Part shown: one piece after another, positions 45,457 to 54,863 of the stretch
Layout: each line of letters starts with the position of its first letter
How positions within the stretch are numbered: position 1 is the stretch's first letter
Source of the DNA: Ilyomonas sp965277535
GTDB taxonomy: Bacteria > Bacteroidota > Bacteroidia > Chitinophagales > Chitinophagaceae
Reading direction: 5' to 3'
Length of the DNA: 64,000 nt
Assembly: GCA_965277535.1 (NCBI GenBank)
Contig: OZ255825.1
Coordinates: 4,216,001 to 4,280,000, forward strand
Notes under the pieces: generated by a model
The model's database searches: none
What the model was told of the DNA's origin: nothing
Seen by the model: the letters and a program-made list of their open reading frames with translations, nothing else
Made by a program: the position numbers and the translations under genes

Positions 45457-46152
45457 ATGAATACAATCCATTTTGAAGACAGAAGCATAGAGTCGTACAA
45501 GGATACATGGGATTACCAGGAAGCGTTGCTGCAGAAAAATATCGCTTTAAAAAGAGAGGGAAAACCGGCAAAACAAAAACTGATTTTTGTTGAACATCCG
45601 CCGGTTTATACGTTGGGTAAAAGTGGGAAGCCCGAACACATGCTGTTAGATGAGCAAGAGCAGCACGACAAAGGCGTTGAATACTTTCATACCAATCGGG
45701 GTGGCGACATAACCTTTCATGGTTTTGGACAAATCGTTGGCTATCCGATATTGGATTTGGAAACATTTAAAACTGACCTTGGCTGGTACTTAAGAAGTTT
45801 GGAAGAAGTTATCATTCAACTGCTTGCCTGCTATGGCTTACAGGGCGAAAGAAGCAAGGGTGAAACCGGTGTTTGGTTAGATACCAATAACAAAGGCAGA
45901 GAACGAAAAATATGCGCAATGGGCATTCGTTGCAGCCGCTGGATAACGATGCATGGCTTCGCGCTAAATGTAAATACAGAATTGGATTATTTTTCAAACA
46001 TAATTCCGTGCGGTATTGTTGATAAAGGAGTTACTTCAATACAAAAAGAACTGAACCGAACGCTTGATATAGCTGACGTAAAACAAAAACTTAAAACCGC
46101 TTTTGAAGCCGTGTTTAACGTGCAACTCGTTAGCGACTTAACACACGCGTAA
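45457..46152 (+). CDS. lipB: Octanoyltransferase (lipoate biosynthesis)
   Basis: A 231-residue enzyme that moves octanoyl from acyl carrier protein to lipoyl domains. The family motif RGGDITFHGFGQIVGYPI is present, the catalytic Lys is in ERKICAMGIR, and the catalytic Cys is in IIPCGI. Length is standard. Its last 23 bp overlap the convergent FAD-oxidase gene. LipA is not in the window. Confidence 0.95.
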   Translation: MNTIHFEDRSIESYKDTWDYQEALLQKNIALKREGKPAKQKLIFVEHPPVYTLGKSGKPEHMLLDEQEQHDKGVEYFHTNRGGDITFHGFGQIVGYPILDLETFKTDLGWYLRSLEEVIIQLLACYGLQGERSKGETGVWLDTNNKGRERKICAMGIRCSRWITMHGFALNVNTELDYFSNIIPCGIVDKGVTSIQKELNRTLDIADVKQKLKTAFEAVFNVQLVSDLTHA

Positions 46153-47185
46153 AACGCTTAACATCAGCCAATGGTTCAATGGGTGAATTGTGCACTAGAT
46201 GTTGTGCTAACTGATGCGCAAAATAGGGAGCCAACGAGCAACCCTTGGTTCCCATTCCATTTAAAATACCAACGGAACTGTAAAGTGGATGCAAGCCTAC
46301 AAATGGTCGTCTTTCCACATTGGCAGGGCGTTCGGCAGCCAAATGGTCAACCACGCTGAAAGAGAGGCGCAGCCAGTATTTCAACTGCACTTCGGTTTGT
46401 TTTCTAAACATTTCTGTTGGCTGAACATCGTTGTAATTCCACAAATAATTGGAGCCAATCCAAAACAAACCTTCTTCTTTCCAGGGCACAATGCTGATGC
46501 CTTGTTTGTAAATGTGTGTAGCTGGTAAATCGGGAATATTTACGATTAAAGCTTCGCCTTTGTTGAAGGCAAATGGCAGCATTTTGAAATATGGATTTTG
46601 TGCGCCTCCAACGCCATCGCAGAAGATGATTTTTTTAGCTTCCCAACCTTTGTAAATCACTTTTTCTTTTTCAATTGTGCAATTTGAAAATTCAAAGTTT
46701 TCTTCATGTAAACACGATGCTTCTTTTAAGTGTTCACGCCATGTATAGAGCAAAGTTTGTACATCTATTGCATAGCAAGGATTGATTTCGCCGATGCCAT
46801 AATTGAACCTGAAAAAGGCTTCTTGTTCATCAGTATTTATCAATGTTTTCAGAAGTTCAGGCTCTTCTTTGGCGCGGCTTTCAAAGGCTTCTCTCATTTG
46901 CGGCGTAGCAAAATAAAGAAGCACATTGCTCTGTTTTATGAGGTTTGTTTTTGCCTCTTTTTCGAGTTCTGAATAAGCATTAACTGCAAACGGCAGTAGT
47001 TCATCAATCATCCAGGTTGTAACCAATCTTCTGCCCGTAACCGGATTGATAACACCGCTTGCCACCGCACTTGAAGTATTGGGTTTTGCTTCATCAATCA
47101 CCATTATTTTTTGTTCACTTTTTAAAAGATAATAGCTTAAGAATGTTCCACTAATTCCTCCACCTACAATAATATAATCAATCAT
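46130..47185 (-). CDS. FAD-dependent oxidoreductase (DAO family)
   Basis: A 351-residue flavoprotein with the N-terminal dinucleotide motif YIIVGGGISGTFLSYYLL and the C-terminal second FAD motif GILNGMGTKGCSLAPYFA. It belongs to the D-amino-acid/glycine oxidase-like group. The actual substrate is not evident. It overlaps lipB by 23 bp at the 3' end. A motif copy lies in its coding strand at 46943-46954. Confidence 0.85.
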   Translation of the reverse strand: MIDYIIVGGGISGTFLSYYLLKSEQKIMVIDEAKPNTSSAVASGVINPVTGRRLVTTWMIDELLPFAVNAYSELEKEAKTNLIKQSNVLLYFATPQMREAFESRAKEEPELLKTLINTDEQEAFFRFNYGIGEINPCYAIDVQTLLYTWREHLKEASCLHEENFEFSNCTIEKEKVIYKGWEAKKIIFCDGVGGAQNPYFKMLPFAFNKGEALIVNIPDLPATHIYKQGISIVPWKEEGLFWIGSNYLWNYNDVQPTEMFRKQTEVQLKYWLRLSFSVVDHLAAERPANVERRPFVGLHPLYSSVGILNGMGTKGCSLAPYFAHQLAQHLVHNSPIEPLADVKRFTRVLSR

Positions 47186-47590
47186 GTTTTTGTTTTATGT
47201 TTTCAATTTTTACCTGCGTACAATTTTAATTATGCATTCGTTTCAAACAAAGTAAAACGTTTGCCAGCTTTCTCCATAGATGGGAAGTTTATTTTACAGG
47301 CTTAAAAAAAATTTTTTTGTGTTGCATATTCAACTACATTTGACATGTTTTTTAAGGGTTTAGGGTTGAAAAAATTTCCTGTGTCTACAGGAAATTTATT
47401 TTTTAAGACGTTTTGTTTTGCCACATTTTTCCCTGCCTCTTTTCTCATCTTTTGTTTTCATCGCATTTTTTATACATGGTATCTTAATTGATTTTACACA
47501 CATCAATTTACAAACAAGCTGTTGTTTTTCATCAAAAACAAACTATCGTCGTCTGGCGCAAACTCAACGCCCACGCCGTTTTCAGACTAT
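47186..47590. other. Gene-free stretch upstream of the malQ pseudogene
   Basis: About 400 bp without a gene, very A+T-rich. It holds the hairpin at 47372-47397 and one near copy of the dispersed motif (47530-47540). It presumably once carried the malQ promoter. Confidence 0.5.
47372..47406. terminator. Orphan terminator-like hairpin
   Basis: AAATTTCCTGT (47372-47382) pairs with ACAGGAAATTT (47387-47397) around GTCT, with T-rich sequence on both sides. No gene ends near it on the plus strand, so it may be a leader element of the dead malQ or a relic. Confidence 0.55.
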
Positions 47591-48197
47591 CCAAGATGTG
47601 CAGGCATTTTATTGCACATTACATCATTGCCATCGCGTTTTGGTGTTTGCGATTTTGGTGAAACCGCACGTGCGTTTGCACAATTTCTTCAGCGGGCTCA
47701 GTAAATAATCTGGCAAATTCTGCCTATCAATTCATCCTCTTTGGCACAAGGCTTTTCACCCTATGGTTCTGATGGTTCGTTTGGAGAAAATACATTGTTG
47801 ATAAACCCTGAGATGTTAGTGAAAGATGGTTCACTATCAGCCGAAAGCGTTGCTGAAATTGGTGTAAAAACAAAAGGGATTGATTGTAAAAGAGCAGAAG
47901 AAATAAAAACGATTTTGTTAGAAGAGGCATTCGCAAACATGAATAAAAACAAAGCGGCTTTTGTAGATTCCTTTCTTTCTTTTTGTAAAGATGAACAGCA
48001 TTGGTTGGACGATTCTGTTGTGTATTAAGCAATCAAAAAAGAAGAGCAAAACAAAACTTGGAATGAATGGGAAGAAGGCTTGAAACATCATGATGAAAAG
48101 ATGGTGCAATCCTTTACTGCAAAGTATTCTACTAAAATCGAAAAGATAAAATGGCAGCAATTTATCTTTTCATGAAAAATGGTACGACCTGAAAGAT
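47591..48197 (+). pseudogene. malQ: Degraded N-terminal part of 4-alpha-glucanotransferase (malQ)
   Basis: The plus strand reads AGILLHITSLPSRFG, the N-terminal signature of GH77 MalQ, then WQILPIN, GFSPYGSDGSFGENTLLINP and HWLDDSVVY, IKKEEQNKTWNEW and QQFIF, all in the MalQ order. There are in-frame stops at 47702 and 48026. One extra T near 48167 shifts the frame, after which HEKWYDLK continues (48171-48194). After about 48197 the similarity ends. The gene is dead by two stops, a frameshift and truncation. The C-terminal part may survive at 57570. MalQ would have recycled maltose and maltodextrins. Confidence 0.8.
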
Positions 48198-48262
48198 TGA
48201 AAAATCTTGTCGCGTATTTGTTCAATCTATTTAGTCTTTGCTTTTGCTTGATTCCTCTTTCA

Positions 48263-49873
48263 TTAAAGCTTGGTTTGCCAAATCTGTGGAGAAAAAATAT
48301 TTACTTCCTTTCTATAAGGCATCATACTTTTTCCAAACTGTGATTTTACCTGTTGGGCAAGTGTATCAGATGCCTGGAGAATGTCTATTTCAGAGTAGGC
48401 TTTACCTGCTATTTTTTCTTTTAAATCTGGGATAGTTCCTTTGCAATAGATGATGTCTGCTTTTGTTGCTTTAGAATCATGTAACACAGCAAAAAAATTA
48501 AATAATCCGAATTTATTAAAATCGGTAATTATCAATGGATGAACAGCAGAAGAAATTAATTGAGCTTCCTCTATGTTCGATTCACAATCAGGAGAAGTTA
48601 TCCAACATCTGTTCGCAGATATTTTAAGAATAGATACTATGCCAACAAGCACTAATCCAAAGTAAATGCCTATGTACATCAATTTACCTTTTGCAATTTT
48701 GTCCTTCAATAAGTTGGTAACAATTAAACTTATACCTGCCATATTCACAATCTGGTAACGCCAAAGTGCAGAAGTAAAGCTATTACGGATAATATCTGAT
48801 AGGTAAAACAACAGAAATAGCGGCAAAAGAATGAGTATAACAAACCATGTTATTTGTTTAGAAGTCTTGGTACACAGATAAAAAATTGAGTAGCTAATAA
48901 AAGCGAGCAATACAAAATCAATAAGAAGAGCGGAATATATTCCTGATGTTGTTGTACCACTGAGCCAAAGTAAATATGAGCCTAAATCGGATAAAAAGAC
49001 AAATGACTTTACAAAGCCCAATAGCTGAAAAAGCAAAAGATCTAATGAAAAGAATGAAGTATGAGGAAATTTGTGCCAGGCCAAACCATTTTCTATGGTT
49101 TCCCGAACTGTGTATAGAAAATACACCCAAGGCAGATAAGCTAAAACAATAAACAATAGAGCAATGAAAAATTGACTTCGCCGCTCTTTTTTAAGCAGGA
49201 GGATATACACCAGGTGGCCAAAAATGAAGGTACCCGAGGTTGCGGATGTATATAAGGCTAAAATAGATGCTATAGAATAACCAATCCACCATAGTACTTT
49301 GTTGTATTTTATTGCCTGCAGAAACAGATAATTAGATAAAATAAAAAAGAATACCCATAAAATATAATATCGCGCTTCCTGCGCTTCGGTATTGATAATT
49401 GGTGATACAGCGTACAAGCTCGTTGCGATCCAACCGGCTAAACGGGTATTGAACAAAATCTTTGCAAGCAGAAAAACGAAAGGTAGTGAAAGGATAAAAA
49501 TGAAAACTGAAAATAAGCGATAATCTATATCATTGTCGCCCACTAACCGGTACCAAAGGGTTAAAAAAATATAATGAGCCGGAGTAAGGTGTGTTTGAGA
49601 AAGAATACCGGTTACTTCATTTTTAATCGAATAAGGCTGGGTACTCAGATGTAAAAGGCTATCATAATAACCAAAGCCGTTTACCTGGTTAACCGGAATG
49701 CTCTCCTCGATCGTAATATCCTTTACCCCTGAAGTGTAAGAAACAGTCGAAACCTCATCACGCCAAAATAATTTACTGTTCAGGTGATAAAACTTCAGCA
49801 TTGTTCCCAATACAATTATTATTAAGTATGGCCACGATTTGAGAAAGAAACTGCGAATGGCATCCATAAGCAA
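48263..49873 (-). CDS. GT-C membrane glycosyltransferase (GT39/ArnT-like)
   Basis: A 536-residue membrane protein with 10-12 hydrophobic helices. The first periplasmic loop has LFWRDEVSTVSYT near 36-48, with the acidic pair typical of GT-C enzymes that use polyprenyl-phosphate sugar donors (ArnT, PMT). A soluble C-terminal domain follows, ending SPQIWQTKL. It probably attaches a sugar to a surface lipid or glycan. Acceptor unknown. It starts the block between the two malQ parts. Confidence 0.75.
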   Translation of the reverse strand: MLMDAIRSFFLKSWPYLIIIVLGTMLKFYHLNSKLFWRDEVSTVSYTSGVKDITIEESIPVNQVNGFGYYDSLLHLSTQPYSIKNEVTGILSQTHLTPAHYIFLTLWYRLVGDNDIDYRLFSVFIFILSLPFVFLLAKILFNTRLAGWIATSLYAVSPIINTEAQEARYYILWVFFFILSNYLFLQAIKYNKVLWWIGYSIASILALYTSATSGTFIFGHLVYILLLKKERRSQFFIALLFIVLAYLPWVYFLYTVRETIENGLAWHKFPHTSFFSLDLLLFQLLGFVKSFVFLSDLGSYLLWLSGTTTSGIYSALLIDFVLLAFISYSIFYLCTKTSKQITWFVILILLPLFLLFYLSDIIRNSFTSALWRYQIVNMAGISLIVTNLLKDKIAKGKLMYIGIYFGLVLVGIVSILKISANRCWITSPDCESNIEEAQLISSAVHPLIITDFNKFGLFNFFAVLHDSKATKADIIYCKGTIPDLKEKIAGKAYSEIDILQASDTLAQQVKSQFGKSMMPYRKEVNIFSPQIWQTKL

Positions 49874-49891
49874 AAAATAGTTTATAGAAGG

Positions 49892-50419
49892 TTATACAAA
49901 TTTTGCTACTCCGGAGGTTTGTGGAAACACTAATTTAAGCGAGTGATTGAGTAATTGAAAAGTTGGTACTATCAGCAATACAAATGCTGTGAACCGAAGT
50001 GCCGCTCTTATTATGAAATGAACCATAGTGCCAGACTTTAGTTGTGAAACATCTGCTGGTAAATGATTCAAATCTAAACTTTGCACCATTGCATTTAGGG
50101 GCAATTGCAGTTTCACTGTAACAATTGTTTCAGCCACTAGGCATACAAAGGAAATTATCAACAATAAATAAGGAAAACTGCGCCGGTAGCTTCTCAATGC
50201 TATAAGATTTATAATAAAAACAAAGAGTACTAAGTTTGAAGCAAATGGCATTCTTACATGCATCAACTTATCCAGCGATTGCCAATAAGCAATGTATGTA
50301 TGATTATCAAGGCTTGTTAATGCCTGCTGCGCCCCGATCATTTCATGAAACATCTGGCCTGCATACAAGCCTGTTAAAAATATAAGAAGCCCTAATAATA
50401 CTTGTTGATAGCTACGCAT
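49892..50419 (-). CDS. Four-helix membrane protein (DUF1772-like)
   Basis: A 175-residue protein with four predicted transmembrane helices and the DUF1772-like pattern KLQLPLNAMVQSLD in a loop between helices. This family includes anthrone-oxygenase-like proteins, often of unknown role. It lies 18 bp upstream of the GT-C gene on the same strand, so the two are probably co-transcribed. Confidence 0.55.
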   Translation of the reverse strand: MRSYQQVLLGLLIFLTGLYAGQMFHEMIGAQQALTSLDNHTYIAYWQSLDKLMHVRMPFASNLVLFVFIINLIALRSYRRSFPYLLLIISFVCLVAETIVTVKLQLPLNAMVQSLDLNHLPADVSQLKSGTMVHFIIRAALRFTAFVLLIVPTFQLLNHSLKLVFPQTSGVAKFV

Positions 50420-50873
50420 ACAGTAAGGTTTAATAAACTGAATGTTTTCTTATTTCTTTCGCATTTGGTATTAAAGTTTATGGAGACACAAACATTGGGA
50501 ATTGGAATAATCAATCTCTCCTGCTTTTATAAAGCCTATAATCTGTGGCACCGTAACAATCACATTGTACGGGTTATTACAAACATTTTTCTCATCCCAC
50601 AATTTTTAATAAATTAGTGATGTCTCCTTTATGTATAACCTCTATCTCAAGCTGATTACGTTTCTGATTTTGGACTCATTTTTACTCTGTGCAAAAACGG
50701 CGCATTGTGAGGTTGCAATGATTGAAAAATGATGAGCAATTCTTTTATGTCTTTTACTTAGGTAAACAAATATGTTTCAATGAAAGCAAGTTGATAGTAA
50801 GAGATCAGATACTTTGTCAGTTACTTTCAAATCTGTTGTCGCATCTTCCTGCATTCGCAGCAAGAACAAAAAC
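50420..50873. other. Gene-free stretch between DUF1772-like and acyltransferase genes
   Basis: About 450 bp with no convincing gene and no strong hairpin. A 71-codon frame from 50722 looks unrelated to any family and runs antisense into the acyltransferase gene. Confidence 0.5.
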
Positions 50874-52058
50874 CTATACTTCTACACTAGCCTCTTGTAT
50901 CATTTTTCTCTTTGTGTTGAATGCAGTGTTTAAGTAGTTTCTTGCAGGCACTTCTATAAACCGGTAAGTAAGTGATGCAACCAGAATGGTTAGGGCTACT
51001 ATTACAATACTCATAATAGCGCCATGTGTGTAATCTGGTTTTTGAATTCTCATCTTCGACATATCCGCAAACATGCCGGGGGTTTTATTAATCTGGATGC
51101 AGGTAAAAATCATCATGATAGGAACATGCACCATGTATATAGAAAAAGACCAATCGCCCAATCTTTGCAACGCTCTTGTATCAAGCATTCTTTTTATTGC
51201 TGTATTATTATAAGCAGCGGTGAGTAAAATAAAGGGAAATAAGGCTATGATGATGATATCCATTACTGCAAAATGCATGCACACCAGGGTGGCTGCAAAA
51301 AAGAATACAAAGCACCAACTGTTTTTTAGAACAGCATATGCTGCTTTGCTTTTATACCATTGAAACAATAACATACCGGTTAAAAAACCTGCAAGGCATC
51401 TCAGCCATCCAAAATCGGCAACCAGGTTAATGGTAGGCTGTCCTTTTGGAAAATTTTGAGACAAAGGACCTATCTTGTAACGTAAAAGCAAATAAAAGGC
51501 AACCAGAAACAGAAACATCAGCCACTTGCCAGCTTTCTTCAATTTTGCAAAAAGAGGAACCAGCAACGGGAAGATCATATAAACCCACCACTCGGTGCTT
51601 AACGACCAGGAAGGTGAATTGAGCGGAGCCGCTCTATAAAGATGCAACGACTGCACAAGCAGCAAACAGGCGGGAAGAGATTTAGGATTAAAATTAGCAA
51701 CAAAAAAAGGATCAAGGCTGGTAGCAGAATTAACAATATAAACGGCGAGTGCGAAAGCCCACAGTGTAGTAATAAAATGCAACGGGTACACTCTGGAAAA
51801 CCTTGCCCCGATAAACTTTTTATACTTGTTCCACGAAATATTTTCAAAGAAATATTTTTCATAAACATAACTCATGATAAAGCCACTAAGTATAAAGAAA
51901 AAATCAACCCAAAGCCAGCCATCCGATACTAAGCTTGTATAACCAAAGGGCACAAATTGCATACCCTCAAGATTGCAATGAAATATAACCACAAGCAAAG
52001 CCGCAATACCTCGTAAAGGCGTAAGCGTAGTTAAATAAGTTTCTGTTTTTTGGGGCAT
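50874..52058 (-). CDS. Acyltransferase 3 family (OafA/YrhL-like) membrane protein
   Basis: A 394-residue membrane protein with about ten helices. The family start is LTPLRGIAALLVVIFHC near 12-28, with the catalytic His in FHC, and a second motif GWLWVDFFFILSGF. Such enzymes O-acetylate surface sugars such as O-antigen or peptidoglycan. It lies near a GT-C glycosyltransferase, so both may modify the cell envelope. Confidence 0.85.
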   Translation of the reverse strand: MPQKTETYLTTLTPLRGIAALLVVIFHCNLEGMQFVPFGYTSLVSDGWLWVDFFFILSGFIMSYVYEKYFFENISWNKYKKFIGARFSRVYPLHFITTLWAFALAVYIVNSATSLDPFFVANFNPKSLPACLLLVQSLHLYRAAPLNSPSWSLSTEWWVYMIFPLLVPLFAKLKKAGKWLMFLFLVAFYLLLRYKIGPLSQNFPKGQPTINLVADFGWLRCLAGFLTGMLLFQWYKSKAAYAVLKNSWCFVFFFAATLVCMHFAVMDIIIIALFPFILLTAAYNNTAIKRMLDTRALQRLGDWSFSIYMVHVPIMMIFTCIQINKTPGMFADMSKMRIQKPDYTHGAIMSIVIVALTILVASLTYRFIEVPARNYLNTAFNTKRKMIQEASVEV

Positions 52059-52413
52059 AAAAAATTATTAAATAAGAAAAGAATGCTAAAGTTAGATTTA
52101 TAAATGTATTGCAGTGTGTTTAAAGATGTGGTAGTGGTACAAAATGTATGATGATAAAAAAGCTAATGAAATTGTGTTTTTGATTTATCGAAAAAATTAA
52201 AAAGATAGAAACAAGTTCTACGTTCTTTTGCAGCCAATTTGCTCTGTCATACATTTGAGGCCACTGCCAAAAATGTAAGTTTTTAAAAGGCACGAATACT
52301 TTGGTATGGCTTGGATAAATTTACGACGCTTCTTTCTAATTGTTTAAAGCAATAATTACAAAACAAAAATATAGGTCAATGGGAGTGAAGTAGTGGTAAA
52401 AAAACGACAACTT
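52059..52413. other. Gene-free stretch between acyltransferase and AraC genes
   Basis: About 355 bp, A+T-rich, without a gene or a strong hairpin. It must hold the acyltransferase promoter on the minus strand. Confidence 0.45.
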
Positions 52414-53238
52414 TCAGGCAAGGCCCAAAATTCTTTCAGGTGCTTTAGCTTGTGCATCCAATAAGCTTTGCGGTGTTGAATTACAAAATGCTTTAAAATC
52501 TTTAACCATGTGCTGATAATCGTAATACCCCGCTTCAAGTGCAACGCTCAACCAGTCGGTATTTGGATTTCTGTCTTTAACTTGATAAGCTTTGTCAAAG
52601 CGGTTGATGCGCATAAACAGTTTGGGCGAAATACCGGTTAAGTCTATAAACCTCCTTTCAAACTGCCGGAGTGATAAGCAGGCATCGCTTGCCAATTTAT
52701 CAATCTTAATAATGTGCCGGCTTTCATTCATTAGCTGAGCCACTTTATCAATAGGTTGAAAATCGGTTTTTAAATTTCGGATTCGTTTCCAAAGATATTC
52801 TTCTGCAATTTTTATAATGCTTTCATAGCTTTCTGCATTTATAATACGTTCCTGAACATTGTGAATATCCGGGTTTAATACAGCTTCTCCATCCACCCGT
52901 TCATCAACAAATTCGGTAAGTGGCAGGCGCAAAAATTTAGACAATGCGCCGGGATGAAAATTAACTGACAACAATGAATTATTGTGCTTGAGAGAATAAT
53001 CGAGCCTTGAGAGTATCGAACCATTGATAGCTGTCTGGGGAAAAATTGTAGACGTGCCGGGAACGGGGCTGAAAGCTGTTACATTGCCACGGATATAAAA
53101 TGTTATAGCTTGATTTGTGGTGGCAGGGAAAGGTTTTACAGGCACAGGAGCAGATTTATCGAAAACAAAATGCAGCAATAAGTAATCCTTTATAAAGTGT
53201 GTTAGATGTATGGAAGGTTGTATGATTTTATAAAACAT
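52414..53238 (-). CDS. AraC-family transcriptional regulator
   Basis: A 274-residue regulator with an N-terminal sensing domain (FYKIIQPSIHLTHFIKDYLLLHF, the DUF6597-type start) and a C-terminal double helix-turn-helix: IDKLASDACLSLRQFERRFIDLTGISPK and AGYYDYQHMVKDFKAF. No bound ligand can be read. It sits beside a secreted NTF2-like gene and a cupin gene, which may be its targets. Confidence 0.85.
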   Translation of the reverse strand: MFYKIIQPSIHLTHFIKDYLLLHFVFDKSAPVPVKPFPATTNQAITFYIRGNVTAFSPVPGTSTIFPQTAINGSILSRLDYSLKHNNSLLSVNFHPGALSKFLRLPLTEFVDERVDGEAVLNPDIHNVQERIINAESYESIIKIAEEYLWKRIRNLKTDFQPIDKVAQLMNESRHIIKIDKLASDACLSLRQFERRFIDLTGISPKLFMRINRFDKAYQVKDRNPNTDWLSVALEAGYYDYQHMVKDFKAFCNSTPQSLLDAQAKAPERILGLA

Positions 53239-53357
53239 CTGGCTTATTCGTTAAACTTGATGGCATCATCTAAAGTGTTGCACAACGTTCGCGGTATTGC
53301 TTGCAGGCTCGATAATAGCGTCTTCTCAATTGATACTGAAGCAAATCAATTCTTTAT

Positions 53358-53828
53358 TTATTTTCCTTCAATAACTTTTGGCTGTAGAATGGTTCCTTGC
53401 CCGGATACAATCTTCCATTTACCGTCAATTATTTTATAAACAATTGTACGCCTGACATATTGAATGATTGAGTCTCTCATGGTTAGTTTTTTTATCACGG
53501 ACATAGTTGCAACTTCACATGAATAAGTGAAAATATCAAACTGCGGAGCTACTCTTTCAACATGCAAAGGCGCAAGAGATAGCAACCCTCTTGTTTCTCC
53601 AAGTTTATTATTTAATGTACCATACGGCGTTTCATTTATAAATTCATTTGAAAAATGATTTATAAAAAACATTGAATCTTTTGTTGACATTGCTATATTA
53701 AAACTATCATCGAGATTATAAAAGTAGGTTTTTGCTTTTTCCATACTTTTAAATGTTTGGGAAAAAGTTTTTGCCGATGTCAGCAAAGTCATTAATGCAA
53801 GTGCAATTAAAATTTTGTTTTTGTTCAT
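53358..53828 (-). CDS. Secreted NTF2/SnoaL-like protein, paralogue A
   Basis: A 156-residue protein starting MNKNKILIALALMTLLTSAKTFSQ (53828), a clear signal peptide; the 12 codons before it are not needed. The mature part begins TFKSMEKAKTYFYNLDD and ends YKIIDGKWKIVSGQGTI, the pattern of DUF4440/SnoaL-like cones. It is a paralogue of the gene at 55956-56417, sharing SQTFKS, GTLNNK, APQF, IFTYS, YVRRT and GKW...SGQGT. Function unknown. Confidence 0.65.
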   Translation of the reverse strand: MNKNKILIALALMTLLTSAKTFSQTFKSMEKAKTYFYNLDDSFNIAMSTKDSMFFINHFSNEFINETPYGTLNNKLGETRGLLSLAPLHVERVAPQFDIFTYSCEVATMSVIKKLTMRDSIIQYVRRTIVYKIIDGKWKIVSGQGTILQPKVIEGK

Positions 53829-54046
53829 TTTTTCAAGTTCTTGAGGTTTATATAAATGGCGCACAATGTTCGGGTTTGGCGAAGAACTGATATTTGAAAC
53901 TCATCAGCCTGAATATAAAGCTAAAGATAAAAGTATTATTATACTGAATTGAAATCAGCCATCATAGTAGAAGATCCCTTGTTGGGGCAAACTAAGCCGG
54001 GAAGGGGCTACTTTTGATAAACTTTAATTATCAAAAACCAATTAAA

Positions 54047-54643
54047 ATGATCAACCATGTAGAACGAAGAGCAATGTTGAAAATGTTGACTCTATCAGCA
54101 GGTAGTTCAGTATTGTTACCCACGATAACAAGAGCAGCTGAGTTGTCAACGAATGCCGATCCTGCGCCTGTTTATATTGCACCGGGTGGTGGTGAGCACC
54201 ATACTATTTCATTTGGGGAAGTAACATTTAAACTTAATAAATCTCAAACTGCTGGTAATTTAGGAAGCGATGAAGGCATCATTAATCCGGGGTTTATGGC
54301 TGCGCCGCCTCACTTCCATAAAACGTTTGATGAAATATGCATTGTTACTGAAGGTACTATCCATATACTTGTAGGGGATGATGTAGTTGAGGTGCCTGCT
54401 GGTGGCTGGCATTTGCGACCAAGAAATATGGTTCATACTTTCTGGAATTCGGGAAGCGTTCCTGCTAAATATATCGAACTGTTTGTGCCGGGCGGTTTTG
54501 AAGAATTCATAAAAGGTTTGGCTAAATTAAATGAAGCAAATGCAAGCTCACAGGCAATAGTCGAACTGGCTAAAAATTATGATATTACCCTGCGTTTTGA
54601 CTTGCTGCAAGGTATAATGGACAAATACAAAGTGCACATGTAA
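54047..54643 (+). CDS. Secreted cupin-domain protein
   Basis: A 198-residue protein starting MINHVERRAMLKMLTLSAGSS, a Tat-like signal (RRAMLK then a hydrophobic stretch to LLPTITRAA). The cupin core is PPHFHKTFDEICIVTEGTIHILVGDD near 82-107, supplying two His and one Glu that could bind metal. It may be a dioxygenase or a binding protein. Its product shares a divergent promoter region with paralogue A of the NTF2-like pair. Confidence 0.75.
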   Translation: MINHVERRAMLKMLTLSAGSSVLLPTITRAAELSTNADPAPVYIAPGGGEHHTISFGEVTFKLNKSQTAGNLGSDEGIINPGFMAAPPHFHKTFDEICIVTEGTIHILVGDDVVEVPAGGWHLRPRNMVHTFWNSGSVPAKYIELFVPGGFEEFIKGLAKLNEANASSQAIVELAKNYDITLRFDLLQGIMDKYKVHM

Positions 54644-54863
54644 ATATTGCCATGTGAAACAATAAATAATTTTTTCACAAGTTGGAAATACTGCTTACAC
54701 TCAGGCTGCCAAACTCCCACACTCCGTGGTGCGTGCCTCACGAAACACTTTTTTGAAACCAAGGCAATCAATCTATATTTAAAAATAATATTTACGAAGA
54801 ATGTTTTCGTGAGCCACGAACCATGGAACAAGCTTATTGCCAAACCTTCGTAGTGCGTTCGTT

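Noticed and set aside
50722..50937. 71-codon frame with a slight histidine-kinase-like stretch (QLLSNLLSH)
   Set aside because: Only one short stretch resembles the N-box; the rest does not, and the frame runs antisense into the acyltransferase gene.
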